A stretch of DNA of 64,000 nucleotides, taken from JAOUEA01 sp963719165 (GTDB taxonomy: Bacteria; Actinomycetota; UBA4738; HRBIN12). A program made the translations under genes and the position numbers. The DNA lies in the NCBI GenBank assembly GCA_963719165.1, contig CAVRAV010000001.1, forward strand, positions 2,418,001 through 2,482,000. The letters are read 5' to 3'. Numbering within the stretch: position 1 is the stretch's first letter; each line of letters begins with the position of its first letter. The notes under the pieces were generated by a model that ran no database searches, was not told the DNA's origin, and saw nothing but the letters and a program-made list of their open reading frames with translations. Positions 1 to 8,924 of the stretch are shown piece by piece.

Positions 1-872
1 GGATCATCGGGTTCTGCTGGCTTTACGCCTATCCGATGCTGGCGAGCCTGTACTACTCCTTCACCAAGTACGACGCCATCCTCAGGCCCCCACAATGGGT
101 GGGATTGTTCAACTACCGCTACCTCTTCACCGAGGACCCGTACTTCTGGATCTCGCTGCGGAACACCGTGTGGATCGTCGCCGTGTCGGTTCCTGCATCG
201 ATCGTCTTCGCGATCGCTTGTGCGTACGTGCTCACGAAGCCGCGCCGCGGCAGGTCGGGGTATCGGCTCGCATTCTTCCTGCCAACGATGGTGCCCGCGG
301 TAGCCGCCTCGCTGGCGTTCCTGTTCCTGTTGAATCCCTTCGGTCCGGTCGATTCCATCCTGCGGCTCTTCCACCTGCCGGCGCCGCTGTGGTTCCAGGA
401 CCCGACGTGGGCGAAGCCGGGACTCGTCATGCTCGGGTTGTGGGGGGTCGGCGCGACGATGATCATCTTCCTCGCAGCGCTGCTCGACGTGCCGGCGCAC
501 CTCTACGAGGCTGCGGACATCGAGGGCGCCGGCAGCTGGCAGAAGTTCCGACACATCACGTTGCCGATGATCAGCCCGGTGATCTTCTTCTCGGCCGTGA
601 TCGGCGTGATCTACGGCCTGCAGTACTTCACCGAAGCCTTCGTGATCTCGTCGGGGGCGAGCGGTGCGGGCGCCGGCGCATCCACGCTCGGGTACCCCCA
701 GCAGTCCACGCTCTTCTACACCATCTGGCTCTACCAACAGGGATTCGAATCGTTCCATTTCGGGGTGGCATCGGCGATGGCCTGGATCCTGTTCCTGATC
801 GTCATGGGCTGCACGCTCGTGCTGATCAGATCGTCGAGGCGCTGGGTGTTCTACCAGGGAGGGTTCAGGTGA
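1..872 (+). CDS. Carbohydrate ABC transporter permease (MalF/UgpA type), 5' end outside window
   Basis: Inner-membrane permease of a sugar ABC importer, forming half of the transmembrane channel. The reading frame is already open at base 3 and continues upstream (IIGFCWLYAYP precedes the first internal ATG at 36), so the true start lies outside the window. Several hydrophobic segments are visible. The cytoplasmic EAA loop that docks the ATPase reads EAADIEGAGSWQKF near the middle-to-end of the protein. The stop overlaps the GTG of the next permease, so the two are translationally coupled. The binding protein is presumably upstream; no ATPase is present, as is usual for CUT1 systems sharing an MsiK-like ATPase. 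Substrate is inferred from the neighbours, not seen. Confidence 0.93.
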   Translation, partial: IIGFCWLYAYPMLASLYYSFTKYDAILRPPQWVGLFNYRYLFTEDPYFWISLRNTVWIVAVSVPASIVFAIACAYVLTKPRRGRSGYRLAFFLPTMVPAVAASLAFLFLLNPFGPVDSILRLFHLPAPLWFQDPTWAKPGLVMLGLWGVGATMIIFLAALLDVPAHLYEAADIEGAGSWQKFRHITLPMISPVIFFSAVIGVIYGLQYFTEAFVISSGASGAGAGASTLGYPQQSTLFYTIWLYQQGFESFHFGVASAMAWILFLIVMGCTLVLIRSSRRWVFYQGGFR

Positions 873-1747
873 GCGAGGCTGCGCTTGGGGTCGTGCCGCG
901 ACGGCGATCGCCGAGGGCGCGACGCCGGTCGTTCTTGCGTGCCGTGGGAAATCACTCGCTCGCGATCGCGCTGAGCGTGGCGTTCCTGACGCCGTTCCTC
1001 TTCGTCGTGTCGACGTCGCTGATGACCGAGCATCAGGCCCTTACGCGCGATCTGATCCCCCACCCCTTCCAGTGGAGCAACTACGTCGAGGTCTTCCGCG
1101 TGGAGCCCCTCACGCGGTATGCGTGGAACACCTTCGTGTACGCATCGCTCGCGACGCTGGGGGTGGTCGTGTCGTCGGTGCCGGTGGCTTATGCCCTCTC
1201 GGTGATCAAGTGGCGCGGCCAGCGCGTCGTGTTCCTGCTCGTGATCGCGACCATGATGCTCCCGGCCCAGGTGACGATCGTGCCGCTGTTCGTGATCTTC
1301 GTGAAGCTCGGCTGGATCGGGTCGTTGAAGCCGCTCATCGTGCCGGCCTTCTTCGGCGACGCCTTCTCGATCTTCTTGCTCCGCCAGTTCTTCCTGTCGA
1401 TCCCCGGCGACCTCGTCGATGCCGCGCGCGTCGACGGGGCGAGCGACCTCCGGATCCTCCGCAACATCGTGGTCCCGATCGCGAAGCCGGCGATCGCCGC
1501 GGTCGCGTTGTTCCAGTTCCTCTTCGCATGGAACGACTTCTTCGGACCCCTCATCTACAGCGGGAGCAACGGCGGGATCTGGACGCTCAGCGTGGGGCTG
1601 CAGCAGTTCACGACGACGCATCGAGGCGTGTTGTGGAACCTCCAGATGGCCGCATCGGTCCTGTTCATGCTGCCCGTCATCGTGTTGTTCCTGTTCGCGC
1701 AGAAGGCCTTCATCGAAGGCGTGACGCTCACGGGCGTCAAGGGCTGA
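869..1747 (+). CDS. Carbohydrate ABC transporter permease (MalG/UgpE type)
   Basis: Second membrane subunit of the same sugar importer, 292 aa, the normal size for the MalG family. The GTG start at 869 overlaps the upstream stop (GTGA). The open frame extends far upstream of this point, but that part is shadow coding inside the first permease. The N-terminus is basic (RRRSPRARRR), followed by about six membrane segments. The EAA loop is at about residues 184-198 (DAARVDGASDLRILR). The C-terminal VTLTGVKG resembles the GxKG ending typical of MalG homologues. It is followed after 6 nt by the oxidoreductase, so all four genes from here appear to be one operon. Confidence 0.95.
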   Translation: MSEAALGVVPRRRSPRARRRSFLRAVGNHSLAIALSVAFLTPFLFVVSTSLMTEHQALTRDLIPHPFQWSNYVEVFRVEPLTRYAWNTFVYASLATLGVVVSSVPVAYALSVIKWRGQRVVFLLVIATMMLPAQVTIVPLFVIFVKLGWIGSLKPLIVPAFFGDAFSIFLLRQFFLSIPGDLVDAARVDGASDLRILRNIVVPIAKPAIAAVALFQFLFAWNDFFGPLIYSGSNGGIWTLSVGLQQFTTTHRGVLWNLQMAASVLFMLPVIVLFLFAQKAFIEGVTLTGVKG

Positions 1748-1753
1748 TCCCGC

Positions 1754-2704
1754 TTGGCTCGCGTCGCGTTGCTGGGCAACGGGTGGGTCCAGGGCTTCCA
1801 TGCTCGCGGTGTACTGGCGCACGGTGATGAGCTCGTCGCGGTCGCCAACCACCGTGAGGAGAGCGCGCGCGCGTTCGCCCGGACCTTCGGCATCTCGAGG
1901 ATCACCACGGACTGGGAGGCCCTGGCAACCGATCCCCACGTCGATGCGGCCGTCGTTTCTACGCCGAACGCGCTGCACGCCCCCCAGGCCATCGCCTTCC
2001 TGCGCAACGGTAAGCACGTGCTCGTGGAGAAGCCGATGGCGACGAGCGTGGCCGAAGCCGACCTCATGATCGAGGCGGCTCGACGCTCGGGAGCGCGGCT
2101 CATGGTGGCGCACTGCTGGCGATTCCGCGAGGAGGTCGTCGCGCTGCGGGGGCGCATCGCGCGAGGTGAGCTCGGTGAGGTCGTGAAGACGCGCGGATAC
2201 GGGGTGCATGCCGGCTGGGGCCCTCAGGGGTGGTTCACGGACGAGGCGCTCGCGGGTGGGGGCGCCCTGGTCGACATGGGCGTGCACGCGATCGACACGG
2301 CGCGCTTCTTGCTCGGCGATCCGCAGCCCGGGCGGGTGTGCGCCGCGGTGGGCACCCGCTACGCCGAGGGGCGTTACACGGTCGACGACGATGCCATCCT
2401 GCTGATCCGTTGGAGCAACGGCACGAACAGCGTCGTGGAATCCGGGTGGTGGCAACCCCACCTCGGTGGCCTCGAGGCCGACACGGAGGTGTACGGCACG
2501 AAGGGCTACGCACGCATCTGGCCCGCAGAGCAGCCCGCCGATGACTACGAACACTGCACGCAGCCGATGTATACGGCGCAGGTCGCCGAATTCCTGGACG
2601 CGATCGAGGCGGGCAGGCAGCCCCTTCCCAGCGGGGAGGACGGGCGGGAGGTGATGCGCATCGTCGAGGCGGCGTACGCTTCGGCGGAGGAGGGGAAGGC
2701 GTGA
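1754..2704 (+). CDS. Gfo/Idh/MocA family oxidoreductase
   Basis: NAD(P)-dependent sugar or cyclitol dehydrogenase-like enzyme, 316 aa. The N-terminal Rossmann fold starts at once (VALLGNGWVQGFHARG) and the family's EKP motif is at residues 92-94 (VEKPM). The C-terminal half carries the usual GFO_IDH_MocA beta-sheet domain, with a conserved-looking GALVDMGVHAID. The TTG start at 1754 gives the correct N-terminus for the Rossmann strand. The stop overlaps the kinase start. Members oxidise or epimerise sugars imported by adjacent ABC systems; the exact substrate cannot be read from the sequence. Confidence 0.92.
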   Translation: MARVALLGNGWVQGFHARGVLAHGDELVAVANHREESARAFARTFGISRITTDWEALATDPHVDAAVVSTPNALHAPQAIAFLRNGKHVLVEKPMATSVAEADLMIEAARRSGARLMVAHCWRFREEVVALRGRIARGELGEVVKTRGYGVHAGWGPQGWFTDEALAGGGALVDMGVHAIDTARFLLGDPQPGRVCAAVGTRYAEGRYTVDDDAILLIRWSNGTNSVVESGWWQPHLGGLEADTEVYGTKGYARIWPAEQPADDYEHCTQPMYTAQVAEFLDAIEAGRQPLPSGEDGREVMRIVEAAYASAEEGKA

Positions 2705-3723
2705 GCATCGTGCTCGGCGTCGACGGCGGCGGCACCAAGACCCATGCCGCCGTGGCCGACGAGCGGGGATCCTTGCTGGGGTTCGGCGTGAGCGGGCCGT
2801 CCAACTGGGAGGACGCCGGGGTGGAGATGGCCACGGCCGCGCTCACGGCAGCCGTCCGCGAGGCGTTGAGCGCGGCCGCATTGGGGCCCGAACGTGTCGA
2901 CGCATCGATCTTCGGGCTGGCCGGCATCGACTTCCCGTCGGACGTCGTGGCGATGAACGGCGTGCCCGGTGCGATCGGCCTCGGCGGACCCCACCACGTC
3001 ATCAACGACTCGTTCGTGGCATTGCGCGCCGGCACGAACCATCCGTGGGGCGTGGTGGTGATCTCCGGCACCGGGTCGGTCGTAGCCGGGCGCAACCCCG
3101 CCGGCGAGACGTTCCGCACGCTCGGGGTTGGTGCGCTGTTCGGCGACGACGCGAGCGCTTCCGAGATATCGCAGGCGGCGCTCGGCGCCGTCGCGGCCGA
3201 CATCCTCGGACGCGGACCGCACACCGCCATGACCGATCTGCTCTGTTCCATGGCGGGAACGGACGAGCCGATGGAGCTCATCGAGGGTGTCGCCCGCGGC
3301 CGGATCGCGGACGCGCAGTTCGCCCCCGCGGTCGTGGAGGCCGCCGAGCGCGGCGATCTGGCGGCCCGGCGGATCCTGGAGCAGGCGGGTGCCTCCCTCG
3401 GCGACCTCGCGGGGCACGTCGCGCGGCGCCTCAGCTTGGATGGGTCAGAGTTCGAATTGGTGCTCGCGGGCGGTATGTTTCGCTCACGGAGCCGGATCAT
3501 GCGCGCCGCGCTCGAAGCGACGGTCAAGCGGTCGGCGCGATTCGCGTTCGCCGTCACGTTGGAGGCGCCGCCGGTGGTGGGCGCCGTGCTGCTGGCCCTG
3601 GAGGAGGCGGCCGCGACCGTGGATGCGGAGTGTCACGCTCGGCTCGCGGTGGCGTCCATCGAAGCGCTCAACGTCCGGCCCGCCCGTATCGTCGCGCCGG
3701 ACGGCCATCAATCGAACCCGTAG
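2701..3723 (+). CDS. BadF/BadG/BcrA/BcrD ATPase-family kinase, N-acetylglucosamine kinase-like
   Basis: 340-aa ASKHA-fold kinase. The phosphate-1 loop is GVDGGGTKTHA at the N-terminus and the phosphate-2 region is VISGTGSVVAGRNP, followed by GALFGDDAS. This matches N-acetylglucosamine/N-acetylmuramic acid kinases (NAGK, MurK) rather than hexokinases. The GTG start at 2701 overlaps the oxidoreductase stop. With the ABC permeases it suggests phosphorylation of an imported amino sugar. The last 16 nt overlap the convergent peptidase gene. Glucosamine, GlcNAc and MurNAc are all possible substrates. Confidence 0.88.
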   Translation: MSIVLGVDGGGTKTHAAVADERGSLLGFGVSGPSNWEDAGVEMATAALTAAVREALSAAALGPERVDASIFGLAGIDFPSDVVAMNGVPGAIGLGGPHHVINDSFVALRAGTNHPWGVVVISGTGSVVAGRNPAGETFRTLGVGALFGDDASASEISQAALGAVAADILGRGPHTAMTDLLCSMAGTDEPMELIEGVARGRIADAQFAPAVVEAAERGDLAARRILEQAGASLGDLAGHVARRLSLDGSEFELVLAGGMFRSRSRIMRAALEATVKRSARFAFAVTLEAPPVVGAVLLALEEAAATVDAECHARLAVASIEALNVRPARIVAPDGHQSNP

Positions 3724-4553
3724 GTGGGAGCGACCGTCTGCGCGAGTTTCATCCACGTGAGCAGGCACCGGTAAACCGCCCGGAAGTCGTCTGAGGAGAA
3801 GCGCACCGTCCTCGGTCCGTTCCGCTCCGAGCCGGGGCTCAGCTCGCAGATGTCCGCCACGGCGGTGCCGAGCACATCGACCTCCAGCGTAAACGGCGCA
3901 GCGGGCGTGAACAGCTGGAGCTTCTCGACGCCGCGAACGGCCGCGACGACCCCGGCGCGCACGAGCTCGCAAGACCGCTCGGGAGAGCGTGAGCGCCCCA
4001 CGCGGTTGCCGAACCCCTCCTTCACGACGGCGGTGTGAACCCACGGGAGGTGCTCCGTCGCCTGCGCACAGCACGCCCGGTCTCCGGCCACGAGGCCCAC
4101 CGGCACGCCGAACGTCCCCGCGAGGGCTGCGTTCAGATGGGTCTCGTTCCACGAAGCTCCGTTCACGCGGACATCCATCATGGAGCCGGTATAGGTGTGA
4201 TCCAAGATCGCATCAGGCGTCCCGGCTCCCGCGTGATACCCGATGAACGCCGCCACGGAGAACGTGTCGTCGATGCCGGTCATCATGCTGAACGGCACCT
4301 TGGGCGTTCCTTGCACGAGGTCGGCGCGAGGGTCAAGGGCATCGGGAAGCAGGTTGCCCATGTCGCCGTGCGAATCGCTCACCACCACCTCGTCGGCGCC
4401 GGCGTCGAAGGCCCCTGATACCGCCGCGTTGGCCTCCTGCGTCATCACCGCGCGGGCCCACCCGTAGTCGTCGGTACCCCGCCATGTCTGGCGGAGCGTG
4501 GTGATGCCGCCGATGCCTTCCATGTCGACCGAGATGAACACGCCGAGCGTCAT
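3708..4553 (-). CDS. dppA: M55 family D-aminopeptidase (DppA-like)
   Basis: Zinc D-aminopeptidase of the DppA family, 281 aa, normal size. The five ligands known from Bacillus DppA (Asp8, Glu10, His60, His104, Glu133) have clear counterparts here: D10 and E12 in SVDMEGIGG, H62 in SDSHGD, H107 in GYHAGAG and E137 in NETHLNA. The family releases D-Ala from short peptides derived from peptidoglycan or antibiotics. It is on the opposite strand to, and overlaps the end of, the amino-sugar kinase gene, which fits a shared role in salvaging cell-wall fragments, although it is not in the same operon. Confidence 0.93.
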   Translation of the reverse strand: MTLGVFISVDMEGIGGITTLRQTWRGTDDYGWARAVMTQEANAAVSGAFDAGADEVVVSDSHGDMGNLLPDALDPRADLVQGTPKVPFSMMTGIDDTFSVAAFIGYHAGAGTPDAILDHTYTGSMMDVRVNGASWNETHLNAALAGTFGVPVGLVAGDRACCAQATEHLPWVHTAVVKEGFGNRVGRSRSPERSCELVRAGVVAAVRGVEKLQLFTPAAPFTLEVDVLGTAVADICELSPGSERNGPRTVRFSSDDFRAVYRCLLTWMKLAQTVAPTYGFD

Positions 4554-4589
4554 CCGGCTCCCTTCCCTGGATGGGTACCGGGCGGCATC

Positions 4590-6146
4590 CTATCCGGGCG
4601 GCGGCACCGGGGTGAGCGGCTCGCCCGCGCCGGCACGGTTCGCGACCACGAGGAGCGGTTGCCCGAAGACCTTGCGGAATCGCGTGGCGAGCCCGCGCGG
4701 ATGCCATCCTTCCGGAACGGGGGCGACCACCTCGAAGCCGCCCCGGAGCCAGTTGCACGATAGGGGCGCGGCGGAGCCGGGCGGGATGCGCCGGTTCAGC
4801 TCATCGGCCAGCATGAGGGCCGTGGCGGCGCGCAGGACCGAGTCCCGATCCGCAGGAGCGATCATGCGCCCGTAGGGTCCAAGTCGCGTGTCCCCGTCGG
4901 CTTGGCGCAAGATCGCCGTGAGCGCCCCCAGGTCGGCATGGGTGAACCCCGCGAGGTCCGCCGCCGTGACGATCATGGCCGCGTGCTCGAAGCGGTCGTA
5001 GTAGTCGATGGCACGGCCGATGTCCACCAACGTTGCCCCGTGCCCGAGCATCTCCCGAACCGACGGTGGCGCCTGGGGGTCGAGGGCCTCGTGCAGCCGC
5101 CCCGCGAGCGATGCCCGACGATCGGCGGATGCGGCTTCCCAGGTGGCGAACCTGCTTGCGAGGGTTCCCACGGAGATCCTGCGGATCCAGCTCGCGGACG
5201 GGATCCCCTCCGCCTCTGTGGTGAGAGCGAGCCCCTCCCGCAGACCCCGGCTGGAAACCACCAGCCTCGCGGCGTCCACGTGGCTCATGACGCACTCGAT
5301 GACGAGCGCACCGCCCACGATGGTGTCCGCCCGGTCGGGATTGAGCCCCGGCATGTTCGCCCGTCGCTTCATCGACCGCTCGGTGAGGGCCTCGATCAAG
5401 GCCTGCAGGCGCCGCGACTTGAGGAAGTAGCCGTGGAGCAAGGGGATCGGGTAGTCCGCGCGCTTGAGGTCGACCTTCGCGAGGTTCCGCACGGTGCCGC
5501 CGATGCCGACCAGGTCTTCGCCCATCCCGAGCTCGGAGATGCCGGCATCGGTGAGCGCCGACGAGACGAAGCGCCGCAGGGCCGCGAGCTCGTCCGCGGA
5601 CGGGGGGTCGGAGGTGAGGAACCGATCGCTCATGCGCAGCGAACCTAGCTTCATGGACCAGACTCGCTCGAGTCGCCGGTCGCGGAATCGGACGAGCTCC
5701 ACGCTGCCTCCGCCCACATCCATCGTGAGCCCGCCGGCGACGGGAAGGTCGTGGACGGCACCCGCGAAACCCAGGCGCGCCTCGTGGTCCCCGTCGATCA
5801 CCTGGAGCGGTACGCCGAGGAGGCGGGCGCGCTCCACGAGCTCGGGCCCGTCGGCCGCGTCGCGCACCGCGGCGGTGGCCACGGCGATCATGCGGGTCGC
5901 TCCCGCCCCGTTCGCCACGGCGAGGAAATCGCGCAGGGCCTCGAGCGTGCGTTCGATGGCCTCGCTCCCGAGGCTGTCGGAATCACGGAGATCGCGGGCG
6001 AGGCGAAGGGGAGCGCGCGCGTCTTCGATGACGTCGAGGTGCTCGCCCTCGCGGAGCCGAAACACGATCATGCGGCCGGAGTTCGATCCGATATCCACGA
6101 CCGCGAACGGTCGCTCGTCGCGCTCCGGCACCGACACTGCGCTCAT
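4590..6146 (-). CDS. Ppx/GppA family exopolyphosphatase / pppGpp phosphatase
   Basis: ASKHA-fold phosphatase of 518 aa that hydrolyses polyphosphate or guanosine pentaphosphate. The N-terminal motif is VVDIGSNSGRMIVF and the central nucleotide loop is MDVGGGSVELVRF. A C-terminal helical HD-like region (GRAIDYYDRFEHAAMIV) makes it the long two-domain form. The ATG at 6146 (MSAVSVPE) is chosen; an upstream ATG at 6164 adds only six residues. Family members of this length occur in most actinobacteria, usually two per genome. Together with the PPK2 gene at 26 kb the window carries both sides of polyphosphate metabolism. Confidence 0.93.
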   Translation of the reverse strand: MSAVSVPERDERPFAVVDIGSNSGRMIVFRLREGEHLDVIEDARAPLRLARDLRDSDSLGSEAIERTLEALRDFLAVANGAGATRMIAVATAAVRDAADGPELVERARLLGVPLQVIDGDHEARLGFAGAVHDLPVAGGLTMDVGGGSVELVRFRDRRLERVWSMKLGSLRMSDRFLTSDPPSADELAALRRFVSSALTDAGISELGMGEDLVGIGGTVRNLAKVDLKRADYPIPLLHGYFLKSRRLQALIEALTERSMKRRANMPGLNPDRADTIVGGALVIECVMSHVDAARLVVSSRGLREGLALTTEAEGIPSASWIRRISVGTLASRFATWEAASADRRASLAGRLHEALDPQAPPSVREMLGHGATLVDIGRAIDYYDRFEHAAMIVTAADLAGFTHADLGALTAILRQADGDTRLGPYGRMIAPADRDSVLRAATALMLADELNRRIPPGSAAPLSCNWLRGGFEVVAPVPEGWHPRGLATRFRKVFGQPLLVVANRAGAGEPLTPVPPPG

Positions 6147-6201
6147 CGGGCCCGATGCTCGCACATCCGGGTGGCGTCGAGGTGAACGCGACGCCCGAGG
6201 A

Positions 6202-6537
6202 TCAGGTGGCGGGCGGCACGTCGATCACGGGGCCGCTCGGCGGTTGCCCGCTCGCACGTTCCCAGTCGCGGATCGCCTCCGCAAGCTTGACCACGAGGGC
6301 CGCCCCTCCAAGCAGCTCGACCGCGCGGCCGATCGGCGTGCGGCGGAGCCCCGGGATGCGCATCACGAGGGGCACCGACACGATCATCCCGGCGGCGACG
6401 ATCCGTCGCAGCCGCCGCCCAGGCGGGGAATCGAGGAAGAAGAGGAGCTCATCGACGGTCATGTTCGCGCGTTCGGCCAGCTCTTTGAATCGCGCGAGGT
6501 CGAACCAGCGGGCGGGGGAAGGAGAACGATCGCTCAT
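6202..6537 (-). CDS. Small hypothetical membrane-associated protein
   Basis: 111-aa protein without a recognised family. It begins with a hydrophilic part containing RFKELAERANMTVDELLFFLDSP, which resembles a short helical DNA- or protein-binding segment, followed by two modest hydrophobic stretches (RRIVAAGMIVSVPLVM and VELLGGAALVVKLAEA). The start at 6537 is preferred because a TACGAT hexamer ends 7 nt upstream, which would give a leaderless transcript. An ATG at 6546 would overlap that hexamer. It lies upstream of, and on the same strand as, the Ppx gene, 55 nt away, and may be co-transcribed with it. Confidence 0.7.
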   Translation of the reverse strand: MSDRSPSPARWFDLARFKELAERANMTVDELLFFLDSPPGRRLRRIVAAGMIVSVPLVMRIPGLRRTPIGRAVELLGGAALVVKLAEAIRDWERASGQPPSGPVIDVPPAT

Positions 6538-6544
6538 GCCGGAC

Positions 6545-6550
6545 ATCGTA
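6545..6550 (-). promoter_or_regulatory. Candidate -10 element of a leaderless promoter
   Basis: On the minus strand the sequence reads TACGAT, then 7 nt, then the ATG at 6537. The spacing places transcription start at the start codon itself. No convincing -35 hexamer was seen. Confidence 0.35.
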
Positions 6551-6629
6551 TCGGCCGAAGAGCGGCGAAGGTGGATCCCACGGCGGTCTCGTGGGACGAG
6601 ACCGGCCGGGTTTGCGAAACTGGGAGATA

Positions 6630-7654
6630 TGCGCGCATACGGCGTCAACTACGACACCGGGCTGACCGTCGAGGCCCACAGCACCGGACCGTCGTTCATC
6701 GAAGACGACGTTCGGCGCGACATCTAGCTATCGCGTCGGACCTCCGCGCGACGGCGATCCGGATATCCGGCGAGGATCCGATCGACTGGAGCTCGCCGGT
6801 CGCTACGCACTGAGGCTGGGCTGGAGGGTGGTTCTCGCTCATGCCGTACGACATGGCGCCGGAACCGTTCGTCGAGTACGTCGCTGAGTGTGTGGCTGTG
6901 GCCCAGCGCTTGCGAGCGCGCGGCGAGGTCGTCGCCGTCTTGGGGTGCGAGATGTCGCTGTTCTGCTCGGGGTTCGTGCTCGGTGAGGGCTTGATCGGCC
7001 GAGTGGCGACGATGACCGACCCCGCGACGTGGATCAGCCCCGAGTCCATGGCGACGATGATGGACGGCCTCGCTCGGGCGCAGACGGTGCAACGAACGAT
7101 CGTCGGTCGGCTTGCGCTGCGTTCGACAGGTCGGATGACGTATGCGGCTGGCACGTGGGAGGAGATCGAATGGGATCCTCTTCGACATCGTCTCCATCGA
7201 TGCCTACCGCGATGCGGGCAACGCGGCCGGCTACCTCGAGCAGGTGAGGGGATACCGTCGGTTCGGCCGGCCCGTGGCGATCACCGAGTTTGGCTGCTGC
7301 ACGTTCGCAGGCGCTTCCGAACGGGGAGGGAGCGGATGGCTGATCCTGGACCGCGACGTCGATCCGCCGGCGCTCGACGGCGACTACGAGCGAGACGAGG
7401 GCGAGCAGGTTCGCTACTTCAACGAGTTGATGGACATCTACGACGCCGAGGAGGTGGATTCCGCGTTCTGGTTCAGCTTCGCGGGATTCGCCTTGCCGCG
7501 TCGACGCGGTGATCTCAAACTCGACCTCGATATGGCGTCGTACGGAGCCGTTGCCGTCTCAGACGCGGCCGGGGGAGGCGCAGGCGTGGGGTGGGAGCCC
7601 AAGGAGGTATTCCATGCCATCGCGGCGAACTTCGATCGCCGCCGAACCGCCTAA
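6630..7654 (+). pseudogene. Frameshifted gene for a conserved actinobacterial 'abortive phage infection'-annotated protein
   Basis: Read across frames, the product resembles a conserved actinobacterial family often annotated as abortive infection protein and probably TIM-barrel hydrolase-like. It starts MRAYGVNYDTG at 6630. It continues in another frame (IASDLRATAIRISGEDP, from about 6724), another (LELAGRYALRLGW, about 6786), another (MPYDMAPEPFVEYV at 6841 through about 7180), and a last one (LFDIVSIDAYRDAGNAAGY to WEPKEVFHAIAANF, ending 7654). At least four frame switches occur, yet each segment keeps protein-like, GC3-biased coding. The catalytic-looking TEFGCCTF and AFWFSFAG segments survive. 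Either recent decay or local sequence error. Confidence 0.75.
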
Positions 7655-7667
7655 GGTCCGTCGACGC

Positions 7668-8924
7668 TCAACATCTCCTGCGGCCCCCCAGCTCGCCGAT
7701 GTGTTGGGCGAGGAACCGGCGGTCGACGCCCGTCGCGGCGAGGCGTCTCGCGCGTTCGAAGGCGACCCGAGCGGCGCCCGGCCGCCCCAGCCGGCGCAGC
7801 ATCGCGCCGCGGGCGGCGTGCATCAGGTGATAGCTGTCCAGGCCCGGTGCGATCGTGTCGAGCATGATCAACGCAGCGCCAGGACCGTCGATCTCGGCGT
7901 GGGCGATGGCCCGATTGAGGGCAACCACGGGTGTGGGCATCAGCGAGAAGAGGTGTTCGTACAGATCGACGATCTGCGGCCAGTCGGTCGTCTCGAACGA
8001 GCGGGCGTCGCAGTGCACGGCCTGGATCGCGGCTTGCAGTTGAAAGGGACCCGGCTGACCCCTGCGGATGCAGGTGCGAACGATCGCCTGGCCCTCTTCG
8101 ATCATCGCGCGGTCCCACCCGGTGCGATCCTGGTCGCGCAGGAGCACGAGCTCGCCATCCTCCCCTGCTCGAGCAGAAACCCGTGACTCGCTGAGCAGCA
8201 TCAGCGCGAGCAGCCCCGCCGCTTCGGGTTCATCGGGCATCAACTCGACGAGACCGCGAGCGAGTCGGATCGCTCCACTCCGCAACGAAGCCCGTGCCGG
8301 ATCGTCGAGCCCGGTGTTGTAGATCAGGTACAGGACCGAAAGCACGGACCGGAGTCGTTCGGGAAGATCGGCTTCGGCCGGCACTCGGTAGGGGATCTTG
8401 GCGACCTTGATCTTGTACTTGGCTCGGACGAGCCGCTTCGCCATCGCCGACTCGCTCACCAGGAACGATCGGGCCACCTCGTCGACGCGCAGCCCGCCGA
8501 GCAGCCGGAGGGTCAAGGCGACGCGATGCTCCGGACGCAGCGCCGGATGGCAGCACGTGAACATCAGACGGAGTTGGTCATCCTTCACGATCCCGATCTC
8601 TTCCGATCCCTGCCCTACGGGGCCCGCCGACGTGGTTGCGATCGCACCGAGCTGTTCATGCAGTTCCCTGCCACGGGCGGAACGGCGAAGATCATCGATC
8701 GCGCGGTTCCGCGCCGTGGTGACGATCCACCCCGCGGGGTTGGGTGGGATGCCGTCGCTCCTCCATCGGTCGCTCGCCACGACGAAAGCCTCCTGCACGG
8801 CATCTTCGGCGAGCGTGATGTCGCCGAACACGCGGACCAGTGTCGCAACCGCCTGCCCGTACACGTCGCGGAAGGCGCGCTCGACACGGACCGGCCCCTC
8901 CTCGGCCGCGACGACGGACCTCAC
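7668..8924 (-). CDS. ECF42-type RNA polymerase sigma factor with DUF6596/TPR-like C-terminus
   Basis: 418-aa sigma factor. Sigma region 2 occupies about the first 80 residues (YGQAVATLVRVFGDITLAEDAVQEAF), and region 4 follows (LRLLGGLRVDEVARSFLVSESAM). After that comes a long C-terminal extension typical of ECF42, containing the DUF6596 signature LPERLRSVLSVLYLIYNTG and ending in TPR-like helices. No anti-sigma gene is present. In this class the extension replaces one, and the regulated partner is the adjacent DGPF/YCII protein. The GTG start at 8924 overlaps the stop of that partner (GTGA), so the two are co-translated. Confidence 0.95.
   Translation of the reverse strand: MRSVVAAEEGPVRVERAFRDVYGQAVATLVRVFGDITLAEDAVQEAFVVASDRWRSDGIPPNPAGWIVTTARNRAIDDLRRSARGRELHEQLGAIATTSAGPVGQGSEEIGIVKDDQLRLMFTCCHPALRPEHRVALTLRLLGGLRVDEVARSFLVSESAMAKRLVRAKYKIKVAKIPYRVPAEADLPERLRSVLSVLYLIYNTGLDDPARASLRSGAIRLARGLVELMPDEPEAAGLLALMLLSESRVSARAGEDGELVLLRDQDRTGWDRAMIEEGQAIVRTCIRRGQPGPFQLQAAIQAVHCDARSFETTDWPQIVDLYEHLFSLMPTPVVALNRAIAHAEIDGPGAALIMLDTIAPGLDSYHLMHAARGAMLRRLGRPGAARVAFERARRLAATGVDRRFLAQHIGELGGRRRC

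Noticed and set aside
851..2554. Very long Arg/Asp/His-rich open frame on the minus strand opposite the permease and oxidoreductase genes
   Set aside because: Composition is that of an antisense shadow in GC-rich DNA. It has no domain or signal features and lies wholly over well-supported genes. Many similar frames in the window were rejected for the same reason.
6811..6813. In-frame TGA as a possible selenocysteine codon, given selC in the window
   Set aside because: Flanking homology to the family lies in other frames before and after this TGA, so it results from frame switching, and no hairpin resembling a bacterial SECIS follows.
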